Origin: Lichenostomus cassidix
Taxonomy: Eukaryota > Chordata > Aves > Passeriformes > Meliphagidae
Reading direction: 5' to 3'
Assembly (NCBI GenBank): GCA_008360975.2
Contig: CM039210.1
Location: 15,502,293 to 15,566,292, forward strand
DNA: 64,000 nt
A program made the position numbers and the translations under genes. The notes beneath the pieces were generated by a model. That model searched no databases. It had not been told where the DNA came from and saw nothing but the letters and a program-made list of their open reading frames with translations. Positions 1 through 12,366 of this stretch are shown in pieces (positions within the stretch are counted from its first letter, which is position 1; each line of letters starts with the position of its first letter).

Positions 1-746
1 TGTCCTCTGGCCAAATTTTGTCTGAATTGATCCACTTTAGGAAAATAGCATTATGTAGCACAACTTCCCCCTTCAGGCTTGAAACATAAAAAAAAAAGGC
101 TATGTGAAGTTAACTGATTCAATGTTGTCTAAAAGGTGCAATGTATGCTTAAACTATTCTTACCATCTAGTTTTTGAGACCTAAGTTAGCAGACTTGTAC
201 CCTTTATTTCTCCTATAGAGAGGAAGAAGAGGTAAGGTTTAGAATACATGAACTTTTTGAAACATCCCATAGGATATTTGAGGATTAACTAATTTAAAAT
301 TAGAATGATTTTTTTATTGATAAATATTTCTGCCATTTCAAGAAAAACTTCTTCGCTTCTCTCAATTAAATATTTCTTAAATTATGTTTCCAGTGATATG
401 TGTCAAGTCATCTTTTTTGTATATATCAGATAATTCAAAAGACTTCTCTGTGAGTAAAGGAGAAATTTTTTTATAGCAGTTATTCATGCTTATCCTTAAA
501 TTACCATCAACCTGTAGTTTATATTTACAGTCCAACTGTAAATGCCACATATCATTATAATTGTCTTAAACTTGTGAATTTTGATTTTTATTCCTAGAAA
601 TTGATGCTAAAATGCACGTTGTTGTTGCTTTTATTTTTGGGGGTTTTTTTGTTTTGGTTTGGTTTTTTTTTTTTTTTCCCCTGGGTTTATTTGGTTGATT
701 GGTTGTTTTTTGTTGTTTTGGTTTTTTTTCTTTTTCTTTTGGTTAG
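1..746 (+). other. Part of last intron of ARRDC3
   Basis: AT-rich, single-copy-looking DNA upstream of the ARRDC3 terminal exon. No other ARRDC3 coding segment was recognised here. The intron ends in a long T-rich stretch (about 640-745) that serves as the polypyrimidine tract before the acceptor AG at 745-746. The T runs create a meaningless low-complexity ORF. Confidence 0.6.
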
Positions 747-803
747 ATTGATCCAAATCCAGATCAGCCCACAGATGAGATACCGTCTTGCCCCTCTCGT
801 TGA
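747..803 (+). CDS. ARRDC3: ARRDC3 terminal coding exon (C-terminal 18 residues)
   Basis: A strong 3' splice site (T-rich tract, then GGTTAG at 741-746) is followed in phase 0 by 18 codons and TGA at 801-803. The peptide IDPNPDQPTDEIPSCPSR closely matches the C-terminus I know for vertebrate ARRDC3 (arrestin-domain-containing 3), which ends in an IDPNPDQ....PSCPSR tail just after its second PPxY motif. ARRDC3 is an alpha-arrestin adaptor that recruits NEDD4-family ubiquitin ligases to membrane receptors. Only this exon lies in the window; upstream exons, including the PPxY part, would be before position 1. The family assignment rests on 18 residues, but these are distinctive and correctly spliced. 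Whether this is the Z copy, the W copy or a retained fragment cannot be decided here. Confidence 0.78.
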   Translation: MDPNPDQPTDEIPSCPSR

Positions 804-2087
804 AGGAATCCATAAAAAGCTGACTTGACTTGGGTTTTGAATCACACCTTCTGTGTTGAAGATCAAGGTGTCATAGTGGAGACTTGCTTTTAAAGGAAAT
901 GGTATTGCTCTTGCCTGTACGGTGAATAAATGAAAAGAACCTGTGATCATGCTTTGACACCTACAGCACATCATAGGGCTGCTCCACATGCTTGAAAGCC
1001 TGCGTCCCCCTCCACTAAATAGTGGCACATACTAGGAGCAGCCTTATTAGTGTGCAGTCAGGTGTTTCAAAACACTCAAACCGTGTTGTAAGAGAGGAAT
1101 GGCTGCTTTTTATGATTCTATGAAAATTTGCACATGCTTATTACTTATGTTATACAGTTAAGTGTCACTACAACTTATTCTCATTTGTGATGGACTGTTG
1201 TTACACCCCCCCCACACCCCCAGTTGTTTGCAATCTGCACAAGGAACAAAAGACAGCTTTGACAAAAAAAAAAAAAAGAAGAGATGAAGGCTGAGAAATT
1301 CCCTGGCTTTTTTATTTTTAATTTGATGTAGCCTGGACTTTACCTGCATATGGACATGCTCAGAATTGTCCTAGTAGGCTGTTCCTGTATCACCTCTTCA
1401 GCTTGGATCCTATTGTGGATTTTTTTATAAACATTACATGCCTTCAAAATCAATCCTTGCTGTATGTTTTGCAGCCAACTGTAGTAGACAAGCAACAGAT
1501 AGGTGGAAGTGGGGAAAGAGATAACAGAAGGAAACTGAGACGTGATCAAGATTGTATACCTTCTTGATTTCTTTTAAGAATTTGTTTCCTTTCTGCTTTT
1601 ATTGCAAAGCAATGTTTTGTTACAGACTGCCTAAAGATCACTTAATCTCAGGTCAATTCATCACTTGCCAAACCGTTAGAATGCTATTTGTTTTGTTATG
1701 TTGCACTGTTATTTATATTTGTGTTTTGGTTTTGTTCTTTGAAGGGGATTTTGAACAGGAACATGCGCAAAACTTGCAAAGTGAAAGCAGCACCAGCAAA
1801 CACTAGCAAAGTGTGAAAAGAAAGTGTGAAAAGGGGATAATCATATGCTCTCCAGGGTTCATGGGCAGAGATATCTTAACTATTAGGGATGGGAAGGAGA
1901 AGGTTTGTTGGTTTGTGTTTATTTTTTATTTAAATAATATGTAGTTACCTAATCATCAAAAATTATATATAAAATGAGTCTCCAGTAGAAAGTATATTTC
2001 AGATTGCAAGAAAAATTTGAACTATGGCAACTAAGCAGCAGCTCAGTTTGCCCATTTGGTATTATCTTCAGGGTTTATGATACTCTG
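804..2087 (+). other. ARRDC3 3' UTR and downstream flank
   Basis: Non-coding DNA after the ARRDC3 stop. A canonical AATAAA at 925-930 would give a short 3' UTR, but vertebrate ARRDC3 3' UTRs are long, so a distal site may be used. A TGATTCTATGAAA motif near 1108 resembles a CR1 tail, but no CR1 body precedes it. Otherwise nothing is recognised. Confidence 0.5.
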
Positions 2088-2179
2088 TCATAGAATACCA
2101 GATTGGAAGGGACCTCAAGGATTATCTGGTCCAACCTTTCTTTACAAAAGCATGGTCTAGACGAGTTGACCTAGTACAC

Positions 2180-3857
2180 CTAAAAAGTGTCCAATGTTGG
2201 GGAATCCGCCACTTCCCTGGGGAGATTATTCCAATGGCTGATTGTTCTCATTGTGAAAAATTGTTCTCTCATGTCCAATCGGAATCTTCTGAGGAGTAAC
2301 TTGTACTTATTACCCCTTGTCTTTAACATGTGACTCCTTGTAAAAAAGAAGTCTCCATCTTCTTTGTAGCCACCCTTTAAATACTGGAACATGGTGATAA
2401 GGTCTCCCCTCAGCCTTCTTTTCTCAAGGCTGAACAAACCCAGTTCTCTCAGTCTTTCTTCACATGGCAGCTTCCCAGTCCTTGAATCATCTTTGTGGCC
2501 CTTCTCTGGACCCTCTCCAGCCTGCCCACATCTTTTTTTGTATATCAGGGACCAAAAGTGAACACAGTATTCCAAGCGTGGCCTGACAAGGCACTGAGTA
2601 GAGTGGGAGAATGACTTCTTTATCTCTGCTAGTGGTGGCCTTGTTGATGCAATCCAGCATCCTGTTAGCTCTCTGCCACAGCAGCTCACTGTTCACTCAT
2701 ATTCAGCTTGTTGTCCACCAGGATCCCTAGGGCCCTTTCCACAGAACATCTCCCCAGAGGGGTAGATCCCAGTCTATGCTGCATTCCTGGATTATGTTTT
2801 CCAAGGAGCAAGATGTTTGTCTTTGTTGAACTTCATAAGGTTCTTGTTAGCCCACTCTTCCTGCTTATCCAGGTCTTCCTGCAGGGTGGATCTTTCTTCC
2901 AAAGTGTCTGCTTCCCCACTCAGCTTGGTATCATCAGCACACTTCATCAGGGTACACTTGATTCCATCATCCAGATCACTTATGACGATATTAAACAGCA
3001 TTGGGCCAAATATCGATCCCTGGGGGACCCCACTTGTGACAGATTTCCAGTTTGAAAAGAAGCTATTTACCACCACCTTCTAGGTGTGGCCTGTCAGCCA
3101 GTTCCCCACCCACTGCACAGACTACTTGTCTAGACCATAACACATTAGTCTCTGTTGGAGGAGGCTGTGGGAAACAGCATTGAAAGCCTTGGAGAAATCC
3201 ACGTAGACAATGTCCACTGCTTAGCTCACAAAACTGAGCCAGTTATTTAGTCATAGAAAGTGATCAGGTTTGTCAAGCATAATTTGCCCTTGGTGACTCC
3301 ATGCTGCCTTTTCCCAATCCCATGCTTCATTTGACTTCTGATAGCCCCGAGGAAGATTTGTTTGATAACTTTCCCAGGGACTGAATAAGACTGATGGACC
3401 TATAATCTCTGGGGTCCTCTTTTAATCCTTTCTTGTAGATGGGGGTGATATTAACCTTCTTCCAATCTCCTGGGCAGTCCCCTGATCTCCGTGACTTCTC
3501 AAAGATTATGGAGAGCTGCCTTGCAATGATGTCAGCCAACTCTCTTAACACCCTCAGGTGGATAGAGTCCATCGATTTGTTGGGGTCAAGCTCCTGTAAC
3601 AGTTCACATACCAACTCTTTCTTCATTGACAGTAGGTCTGTGTTTGCATCAACCTGGATTTTTGTTCCCAAGGCCTGGGGCCCAACAGTGCTGGGTGAAG
3701 AAGACAGAGGAAAGTGTTGAGAACCTCTAGCCTTTTCAGCATTGTTGGTGACTAATTCATCTCTCCTGTTTAACAATAGGCCCATATTTTCTTTCTGTTT
3801 CTTTCTGTTTACATACACAAAGAACCCTTTCTTTGGGTTTTTGACATCTCTGGACAA
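2180..3857 (-). pseudogene. CR1 ORF2 reverse transcriptase (broken)
   Basis: Minus-strand pieces at 3327-3857, 2792-3076 and 2180-2689 spell the non-LTR RT. They show the palm entry (GDWKKVNITPIYKKG), the SGVPQGS motif, then CADDTKL in place of the catalytic (F/Y)ADDTKL, and the CR1 C-terminal block with RLRGDLITMFQYLKG. The pieces are in different frames with stops between them, and Cys replaces the aromatic residue before ADD. No activity is expected. Confidence 0.9.
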
Positions 3858-4046
3858 TTCCGAATTGAGCTGAACTTTTGCTTTTCTAACTCCTGCTCTG
3901 TGTGCCCTGGTAGTGCCTTTGTAGTATTCAATAGGTATTCATCTGCTTTGCCATCTCTTGTATGTTTCTCTTGGTTTTGAGCAGACTCAGAGGCTTGCAG
4001 TTAAGACGGGGGGGGGGGGGTCTCTTGCTCTGCCTATCTTTTGCCT

Positions 4047-4473
4047 TTAAAGGCGATGAATTGCTTTTGTGCTTCCAGGAAAGTGTTCTTGGAAAAACTC
4101 CTGGCCCTCACTAGCGCCTTTATCCTCTGTGGAAGCTTCCCATGGAATCCCTCCCAATTGAGCTCTGAGCAAGCTGAAGTTTCCTCTTCTAAAATCTAAA
4201 ACCTTTGTCTTAATACTAACCTTTAGCATGCTCAGCTGGATCTCTAATTCCACAATATTGTGATCACTGCAGCCAAAGTTATCACTAACAGATATTACAA
4301 AGCAGGTTTTCTTGGTTTGTGAGTAGCAAGTCTGGCAGTGCCTCATTTCTGCTTGGCACCTCTAACGTTTGTATGAGGAAGCAGTCCTCTATGTATTCCA
4401 GGAACTTGATGGCTGACATGTGAGCTGCTGTATTGTTCTTCCAAGAAATGTCTGGGTAGTTGAAGTCATCCAT
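4047..4473 (-). pseudogene. CR1 ORF2 endonuclease domain fragment
   Basis: The frame at 4285-4473 carries the APE-type endonuclease signature (MDDFNYPDISWKN, then ALPDLLLTN). 4047-4346 continues it with the SDHNIVELEIQ motif of the C-terminal end of the domain. The two parts are in overlapping different frames. The N-terminal half of the endonuclease is missing. Confidence 0.85.
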
Positions 4474-4696
4474 GAGAACCAGGTTCTGTTGACCTGAAGC
4501 TTGTTTAAGTGACCCAAATATTGCTCCGTTGGCCTTATCGTCTTGGTTTGGAGGTTGGTAGACTAAAACTATTATAAAACTGAGCCAGAGTATCAGTGTT
4601 ATTAGCCATACTCAAATTAGTTTGCTGAGAATTGCTCCGATCGCTCCTGGGCTAGTCCTGAGAGCTTTAAAACAAACAATTTATAACAAAAGATTT

Positions 4697-5640
4697 CCAT
4701 TTTAGGGCCAGGTCTCTTCAACATCTTCATAAATGACTTGGATGCAGGACTCGAAGGTATACTAAGTTTGCCGACGATACTAAAATGGGAAGAGCTGTTG
4801 ACTCCCTCAAAGGCAGACAGGCCCTGCAGAGAGACCCTGACAAATGAGAAGGCTGGGCAATCACCAACTGTATGAAGTTCAACAACAGGAAGTGCCAGAT
4901 TCTGCACCTGGGATGAGCCACTCCTGGTTGTACGGACAGACTGGGGAACAAGAGGCTGGAGAGCAGCTCTGCAGAAAGGGAACTGGGGGTCTTGGCAGAT
5001 GCCAAATTAAATATGAGTCAGCGGTGCCCTGGCAGCCAGGAGGGCCAACCGTGTCTTGGGGTGCATCAGGCACAGCATTGCCAGCCAGTCAAGGGAGGTG
5101 ATTTTCCCACTCTGCTCCGCACTGGTGCAGCCTCACCTCGAGTCCTGGGGGCAGTTTTGGGTGCCACAATATAAGGATATAAAGCTATTAGAGAGCATCC
5201 AAAAGAGGGACTGCAAAGATAGCAAAGGGTCTAGAGGGAAAGCAGTATGAGGAGTGGGTGAGGTCACTTGGTTTGTTCAGCCTGGAGGAGACTGAAGGGA
5301 GACCTCATCGCAGTCTACAGCTTCCTTGTGAGAGCAAGTGGAGGGGCAGGCACTGATCTCTTCTCTCTGGTGACCAGTGACAGGACCCGAGGGAATGGCC
5401 TAAAGTTGTATCGGGAAGGTTTAGGTTGGATATTAGGAAAAGGTTCTTCACCCAGAGGGTGGTTGGGCACTGGAACAGGCTCCCCAGGGAAGTGGTCACA
5501 GCACCAAGCCTGGCAGATCTCAAGTGTTTGGACTACACTCTCAGGCACAGGGTGTGGTTCTTGGGACTGTCCTGTGTAGGGCCCGGAGTTGTACTTTGAT
5601 GATCCTTGTGGGTCCCTTCCAACTCAAGATATTCTATGAA
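4697..5640 (+). mobile_element. CR1 LINE 3' fragment
   Basis: The plus strand starts in the RT region ([17 protein letters not shown], then a broken ADD region near 4770). It continues through the CR1 C-terminal block (LKGDLIAVYSFLV near 5305) and ends with GGTCCCTTCCAACTC followed by TATTCTATGAAA at 5628-5640. Many frame breaks. It faces away from the minus-strand CR1 at 2088-4585; about 110 bp between them is unassigned. Confidence 0.9.
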
Positions 5641-8600
5641 ACAAACAAAAAATCCAACAACTTTAATCATACATTCATCTAGAATGCGAGAAATTATATA
5701 GAAAAAGCACTGACTCCTTGAATGTATTCTAAAGAAGAAATGAATGATGGAGCTATTAGAGCTGATCAGTGTTTTTATGCTAGAGATTTGTAAATGTAAA
5801 TTTTCTTTTCAGAAATCATGTAAAAAAATAAATAAAACCAACCAATAACAACAAAAAACCCCACCCAAAACCAAAAACCAGCAATAAAACTATTGTCTGA
5901 CACATGTCTGATGTTGACTATTTAAAAACTAATTCATCGTGTGAATCCTTGTGCAATAAAACAGCTTAGAAGGGAGGGGGAGAGGGAAAGCTGGTGTTCC
6001 TGTATTGTGCTCATTCTTACAAAGTTATGCCTTATGTTTAAGGTTTCATAAATAAAATAGGCTTTTCCATAAGTGGCCTTTATGAGAACATGAAAGATAT
6101 TTTATGTTCCAAAAGTGATGACAGGGTGATTAAATGAGAGTCACGTCTTAAGTGATTCAGTTCAAATGTTTGGGCTTTGATAAGTAAGAATTGGAAATTG
6201 GGTGATGTCTTATGCTGCCATTTTTGTGACTGTCCTTTCCTGCAATCCTTTCCAACCAGACAAAATTTTACAAGTTAAGATTGTTGGCATAAAAGGGCAT
6301 TTGATAGTTTTACTTTTTTTTTTCTTTCTTGTTAACAGACTGGGGAACAATTGTTGATATACATAGCATTGAAGCACTTATCCCAGTATAATGGAAAAAC
6401 TATATATGAAGCAAAATTGACCAATGTTGTCCTAATTCATGTTGCATCGCAGGCTGTGATAAGAGTGAAAAATTCTAAAACCTTATCAAGTAAAAATTTC
6501 CCACTTAAACTTTTTTACTAGTTGTTCAGAGGCATTATAGGTTCATAGTTGTAGCCCAATATTTGATATAGAATCTTGATCTGAATTGGGAAAAAGTAAA
6601 ATCCAAGCATTAGAGGAACAAAGTGCAATAGTAAATGTTTTGCTTTATAGATTATATTCTATGGCTGGGTTTTGGTTAGGGTTTTTTGGGTTTTTATTGT
6701 GTTTCTTTTTTAATTAACTTTTGGTGCTGAATATGTCCTTATGGACTTTAAGAGAACTATGAGGAAAACAATTTAATTTTTTCTATCATTCTTCCTTGTG
6801 AAAAATAATTTTTTTAAAAATTTTGTTAAAATGCTTTAACTGTAATCTGTAAGATTGTTTGTGACTTAAACATTTAATATGTGTCTTTGTGCAAAATAAT
6901 AGCCATAAGGATCAAATTACTATCAGAAATGCATACACTATGTATCAACTACATAAGGAAAAACTATTTCTGGGGCTACACCACTGATTAGTACAAGAGC
7001 TGAGTTTCAGCACCTTCAGTTCCTTTGTCTTGTTTATATCAATGGTTTCTTAGTGCTAGGTTTCAGCTGGGAAGCTACAATACAATCTCCTAAACTTAGA
7101 AAATACCAATAACTTACAAGATATGAATGGTTTTTCAGGACACTGCTTTAAAATTACTGTAACTGGTGACCTCTGTTCAAGTTGTTTAGTGTTTTCCAGT
7201 ACATAATGGTGGGGGCAGGGATTGCACATTTTTGTAGGGGTGGGAGGAAACTGGGGAAGGGGTATTACTTTAAAAGCGGGATAACTCAGTGATTTGCAGT
7301 TGGGATCTGAAGTTTGGTTTGTTGAACTGGGGTCAATAAGGTGTGTCCTGCTGTTTACTTAGAAGTCTAATGTTGCCAGATGTTGAAAATCACTATCTGT
7401 GATTTGTGTTTTGGTCAGTAGAGCTTTGCAAGATATTAATACAGCTCCTCAACATTCCAGAAATGAAGCACTGCCATAGCAGCTTGTTTCTGTATACTGC
7501 ACATAGCTGAACCTCTGAAAGCATAGACTATCATCATTGCTTGGTATCAAAGTGTCTTTTGACCTAAGGCAAGGTTCACTAGGCTAGCAGCTGGGACTCA
7601 GGAGCCCAATAAATGTTGTTCCTGACTGTTGGTGTCAAAGGTACCGAAGACCACTAAATGATCATGGTATTGTTACGGTAGGTTTTATGGTGTATGCTAC
7701 TAACATAGACAACCCAAATGTTGGATCTAACTCCTTGTATAATGAAAACAGTAGACTTCCTAAATGTGTGAATTATTGTGTCAAATAAAGCATTTTTTAT
7801 TTAATTTTGAATTTGTAACTGCCAACTATGGAGAATCCAGAAAGATCTTTTAGGGGTTTTTTGCCCATTAATAACACTGTGAATCATTTGGGCCTGAGTT
7901 TTGATTGAAACTAATAGGAAACATAAAAAATAAGGTTATCTTTCACGATGATTATATACTCAGAACTCCTTTATAGCTGAATGACAATGATTAGAATATT
8001 TTTTTCTAATAGCAGCACAACCTTTTTTAATAACTAAAGTTTCTAATGCTCTGTGGCAATGTCAGAATTTAAATTATCATCAGTGTCATTTAAGGGACAG
8101 ACACTTTGAGCATTCTTGTGCAACATCTTCTTGAAATCACATTTTTAGACCGCAACCACTGCTCATGACTTTTTTTCTACCTTTAGGTTTATTGCTAGCA
8201 TTAATAAACAACTGGAAATTACCAGGTTTAATCTTTGAGATATGGGGGGGTTTATTTAAAAAAACCAAATGTTTTGTATTTCTGAATATTAAAATACCTG
8301 TGCATGCATACAAATCTGTGCTATATCAGGATATAAAACTAATGACTGTTTTATATCAGCTATCCATACAAACATATAAAAGGATGATGAATCATAAAAC
8401 TCCAATATCTGAGAGATATTAGGCAATATTGCAAAATTTATCTTTTTTTTTTTTTTTCCCAGTTACCTAGGTAAATAGCACTTATCAATCCCTTTTTAAA
8501 TTTAAGCCTTTCATGTTTTAGGAAAATCAGCCAGTAATTTACCATAAACTACAGCTACCTTAGTTTTTTGCAGGACAGCAGCACTCACAAAAGTTCAGCT

Positions 8601-10069
8601 ACAGAATCAAAGAAGATTCTTCAGAACAGATAGAGTAAGCTTGGCTTTTGTCCAGTAATGAACTTTCTACAGGGACACTTCTTTCCTAATGTGAATGCTG
8701 CTGATTTGAACTGAATCCTGTGAATCAAATTATACGGCTATATGCGACTGCAAAGAGTCAAGCGTCCAATGTGATTTTTCAGTAGGTTCCTGTTACAAGA
8801 TGACAGCTGCTCCTAGGAATATTGATTTGACTGGAGAGTCCAGCCTGACTCAAAGAGTCTAGTCACAGACTTTCCACATTTCATGGATTTTGAGCAGAAT
8901 CTTCTTCAGAGACTCTCAGAACTTTAGGAGATGCCAAGGACTTATACTTGCATGACAGTTAAAAAGGGTTTATTCTTTTCCTAGTGAAAGCAATGTACAA
9001 AGACGTCATCAGGTGTGTTTCAACTGCCCTCTGAACAATATTCTTGAAATAGGAAAAAAGTAATCTATTTGTTCTCCAAGTAATCGTTCACTCCCTATCA
9101 GATACAGCTTGCTCTTTTTAGAGCTACATCTCCATAGCTCCTGACCTAGTGGTAGCTTCTGAATAGAGGCTAGATGATGCTGTGACATACAAGTTGAACA
9201 GTTTACCTTTAATCCAGTTCATAACATGAAAGATTTGCAATTTAGAAAGACGTTGTATTTTTAGTTTGTTTCAAGCACCTTGCTATAAATGTTTGTCATA
9301 TTTGGATGAAAGACAATAACTTACAACAGTGAAGGTGAGAGCATGCAATTTTTAAGGGGGTAGAAATATACAATCACAAAACACCAAACCAACCCCAAAC
9401 TCATATCCAGGAACTAATATTGAAGTACAAAAGCAGGTATTAAGCATTAAGTCTGCCTCTTCAGCAGTAGAGTCTGATCCCTTATACAAGAAAAACAAAA
9501 ATCTAAGATGGTGAATCACCACACGTGACAGCACTGAGGTCTGCCATGAAACCCCTCTACAGATTCCCACTAAGGACAACAGTGGGAATGATGAAGTGAA
9601 AGATTATTCCCCTCTTGTTCCTGTGCATCAGGCTCTTCTAAAGTATGCCTTTGCTTTGCCTGCTCTTCAACAAATGTTGGGAATGGGAGAAGTCAGAACC
9701 TGTTAGCTGTTCATTGATTTAATAAATGTTCTGTCTAAAATGATTTTATGAGTGGGGTGCCATTCAATCTTTCTCAAAAGAGATATGGCACTTGTTTTCA
9801 ACTGAATAATATGGGAAAACATAAGAGGAAGGAAAAATCACTACAAAATCTAATAGTTTTTTATTTTTAGCTGAAAAGTTATGCAATTATCTAAATACAA
9901 AACAATCCCTTAGTGTCATCAAATTGCCTAGAATCCAAATTAAACTTCCCACTAGAGCTGGTCATATTAATGTTCAAGGCAAATTTGTCATGCTTATCCA
10001 TCAGTTAGCAAACAGAATACAATAAGATTTTTCCATGTTTCATTCAGCTCTGTAGAAGCTATAAACTAT
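5641..10069. other. AT-rich flanking DNA, no gene seen
   Basis: About 4.4 kb of low-GC DNA with homopolymer A/T runs and no long ORF, repeat terminus or RNA gene that I can recognise. It is the last stretch of ordinary-looking sequence before the ERV block and is best read as DNA downstream of ARRDC3. Confidence 0.6.
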
Positions 10070-11269
10070 TGTGTTGGTTTTGCTTAGCCCAGAACATCAG
10101 CAAGGTATCTTTAGCATCTAGGGGACATTTAAACCCTTTAAAAGCTGTTGTGGTAGGCCTGAAGAAGTGGCTGAAGGGTTGGGAGAAAACGCACCCCTGT
10201 GTTCATGTGTTGGTTTTGCTTAGCCCAGTTTTTGCTAGTGGGGAGGGGATGGACGGACACAAAGATGGCTCCTGTGTGTTCTGTGTGAATGTTCTGGAAG
10301 TTTTCACCATGTCCAGCAGAACCAATCTCTGATGGCTCTGAAGATGAAGATGGCTGCTGGCCAAGCCTGGGCCAATTAGAGATGTTAGTTACGCCTCTGT
10401 GAAAACATATTTAAGAAGAAATCAAAACAATGTGAGCACACACTTCTTTTTAGCCAGAGGAGGAGGAGGAGGTGAGAATATGTGAGGGGAAAACAACATG
10501 GAAACGCCAAAGTCAGTGGAGAAGGTGGGGGAGAAGGTGCTCCAGGCACCGGAGCCAACAATTCTTTGCCTGCTGTGGTGAGGACCGTGGTGGGGCAGGT
10601 TGTCCCCCTGCAGCCCATGGGGTCCACAGGGGGTGCAGAGATCCACCCACAGCCCCTGGGGAGGTGCCCACGCCAGAGCAGGTGGATGCCTGGAGGAAGC
10701 TGTGATCCAGTGGGACTCCCAGTGGAGGGAAAGGCCTTGCTCTCGAGATGGAAACAGCCTGGCCTTGACTCAGAGGTCTGCACCCCGTGGACGAAGGGAG
10801 TCATGTTGCAGCACATTCGGGGGGGCTGCTGCTCGTGAGCCAAAGAAGTTTGTAGAGGACTGTTTCCCATGCGAGGGACCCATGGCTATGCAGAGGACGA
10901 CTCCTTTCCCTGAGCAGCGGAAGAAAATCTCAGAAATCTTGGTGATGGACTAACCAAATCCCCCCCCCCATACCCTGTCCCTGGGCTGCTGGTGGGAAGG
11001 GGGGGTGAGCAGAGAAACGGGAGTTTTTGAAGGTTCTGTTTTACTTCTCATTTATCCTCCGACTCTGTTAGCAATAAATCACTTTGCAACTTTAAGTTTT
11101 CAGTCTGTTTTGCCCTCGGTGCATCCTCTCCCGGTTCCTTATCTCAAGTCATGAGCCCTCTGTGTGTGTTAGCTTTTTTTCCCCTCTCCTCTGCACAGCT
11201 GTGGCAGGGGAGAACAGAGAGAGCAGATGTTGTAGGTGCCTGGCATTTGGCCAGGGTAAAACCACGACA
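10070..11269 (+). mobile_element. Solo LTR A with 5-bp target duplication
   Basis: A 1.2-kb LTR from TGTGTTGG to CCACGACA, flanked by actat (10065-10069) and accat (11270-11274), a 5-bp TSD with one mismatch. Five-bp TSDs are usual for ERVL-type and some other ERVs. A polyadenylation signal (GCAATAAATC) lies near 11070. The first ~137 bp are duplicated: TGTGTTGGTTTTGCTTAGCCC recurs at about 10207. Other copies are at 18852, 31501, 33507, 43822 and 55218. Confidence 0.85.
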
Positions 11270-11419
11270 ACCATTTACTGGGTAATGATTTTTTTTTTAA
11301 TAAGCTTTTATTACTTGCATCCTAGTTTTAGGGCAAATTCTAAATCAGTTGCAGTCTCTGTGGTTAACCAGTCCATTTTTATTGGTTACCATTGCTAAGT
11401 TCAGAAAACAGACCACCAT

Positions 11420-12045
11420 AACAGATCAAAGTGTGTCGAGGAAGGTTATGGAGCAGATCATCTTGAGTACGATCATGTGGCACATACAGGACAACCAGGG
11501 AATGAGGCCTAGCCAGCATAGGTTTAGGAAAGGCAAGTCCTGCTTGGCTAACCTGATCTCCTTCCATGACCAGGTGACCTGCCTAGTGGATGAGGTGAAA
11601 GCCTGTGGATATTGTCTATCTGGACTTTAGTAAAGCCTTTGACACTGTCTCCCACAGCATCCTCCTGGAGAAACTGGCTGCTCATGGCTTGGATGGCTGG
11701 GCCCAAAGAATTGTGGTGAATGGAGTTGCATCCAGTTGGCAGCCAGTTGCACGTGGTGTTCCCCAGGGCTCAGTATTGGAGCAAATTCTGTTTAATATCT
11801 TTATCAATGATCTGGATGAGGGGATTGAGTACACCCTCAGTAAGTTTTCAGATGACACCTAGCTGGGCGGGAGTGTTAATCTGTTTGAAGGTAGGAAGGC
11901 TCTGCAAAAGGGATCTGGACAGACTAGATCGATGGGCCAAGGCCAATTGTATGAAATTCAACAAGACCGCATGCTGGGTCCTGCAATTGGGTCATAACAA
12001 CCCCATGCATCATCTTCGTGGCCCTCCTCTGGACCCACTCTAAGT
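11420..12045 (+). pseudogene. CR1-type RT fragment
   Basis: Frames at 11349-11630, 11605-11862 and 11720-12043 carry the RT palm: RFRKGKSCLANL, then [14 protein letters not shown] with the first catalytic Asp, GVPQGSVL, then FSDDT where ADD is expected, and [13 protein letters not shown]. An internal deletion joins [13 protein letters not shown], and stops separate the pieces. Both ends are truncated. Confidence 0.88.
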
Positions 12046-12268
12046 TATCTTGGTTTAAGACAATTTTAAGAGGTGGACACTAAAATGAGTTACCTCCCCT
12101 TATAGCTTTAACCAATCCCTTTCCACTAATAAGGAGGAACGAATACGAGTAGATATAAGCAAAAAAAAAACAGTTTACTAAAAAAAAAATTGTTATAAAT
12201 GAAGTCATGGAGTTGGCTTTCGTAAAGGGTTATGAGGTATTATGGTTATTTCTTAATGGTTGTGTATA

Positions 12269-12366
12269 TGTTATGGTTACCTCTGCTAATTTGTTATGAC
12301 TAATTGTTAAATGTTATGGTTACCTCTATAGATTTGTTGTGGCTAAATGTTAAATGTTATGGTTAA
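12269..12366 (+). repeat. 43-bp tandem repeat in LTR F U3
   Basis: TGTTATGGTTA recurs at 12269, 12312 and 12355, exactly 43 bp apart, with two full units and the start of a third. Such repeats are typical of U3 enhancers. The third start (12355) could also be the true LTR start. Confidence 0.8.

Larger units (their letters stand above)
2088..4585 (-). mobile_element. CR1 LINE, 5'-truncated
   Basis: Reading the minus strand, the element ends at 2088 with the CR1-type tail (TATTCTATGA) preceded by the usual GGTCCCTTCCAA block. Upstream are reverse transcriptase and endonuclease segments in the correct order. The body is about 2.5 kb, so it lacks the 5' part of ORF2 and all of ORF1. It is broken by stops and frame changes, including a G13 run at 4008-4020. 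It lies 5' to 5' with the next CR1 copy. Confidence 0.92.

Noticed and set aside
216..232. Apparent tiny exon (CCTATAG, purine-rich 13 bp, then GTAAGG)
   Set aside because: Good splice-like ends, but the 13-bp insert matches no ARRDC3 sequence I know and would shift the frame.
601..828. 75-codon plus-strand ORF and overlapping minus ORFs in the T-rich tract
   Set aside because: Low-complexity Phe/Leu runs from poly-T; the real coding signal is the spliced ARRDC3 exon in another frame.
1100..1125. CR1-like tail TGATTCTATGAAA
   Set aside because: No CR1 body precedes it; the short motif is common by chance in AT-rich DNA.
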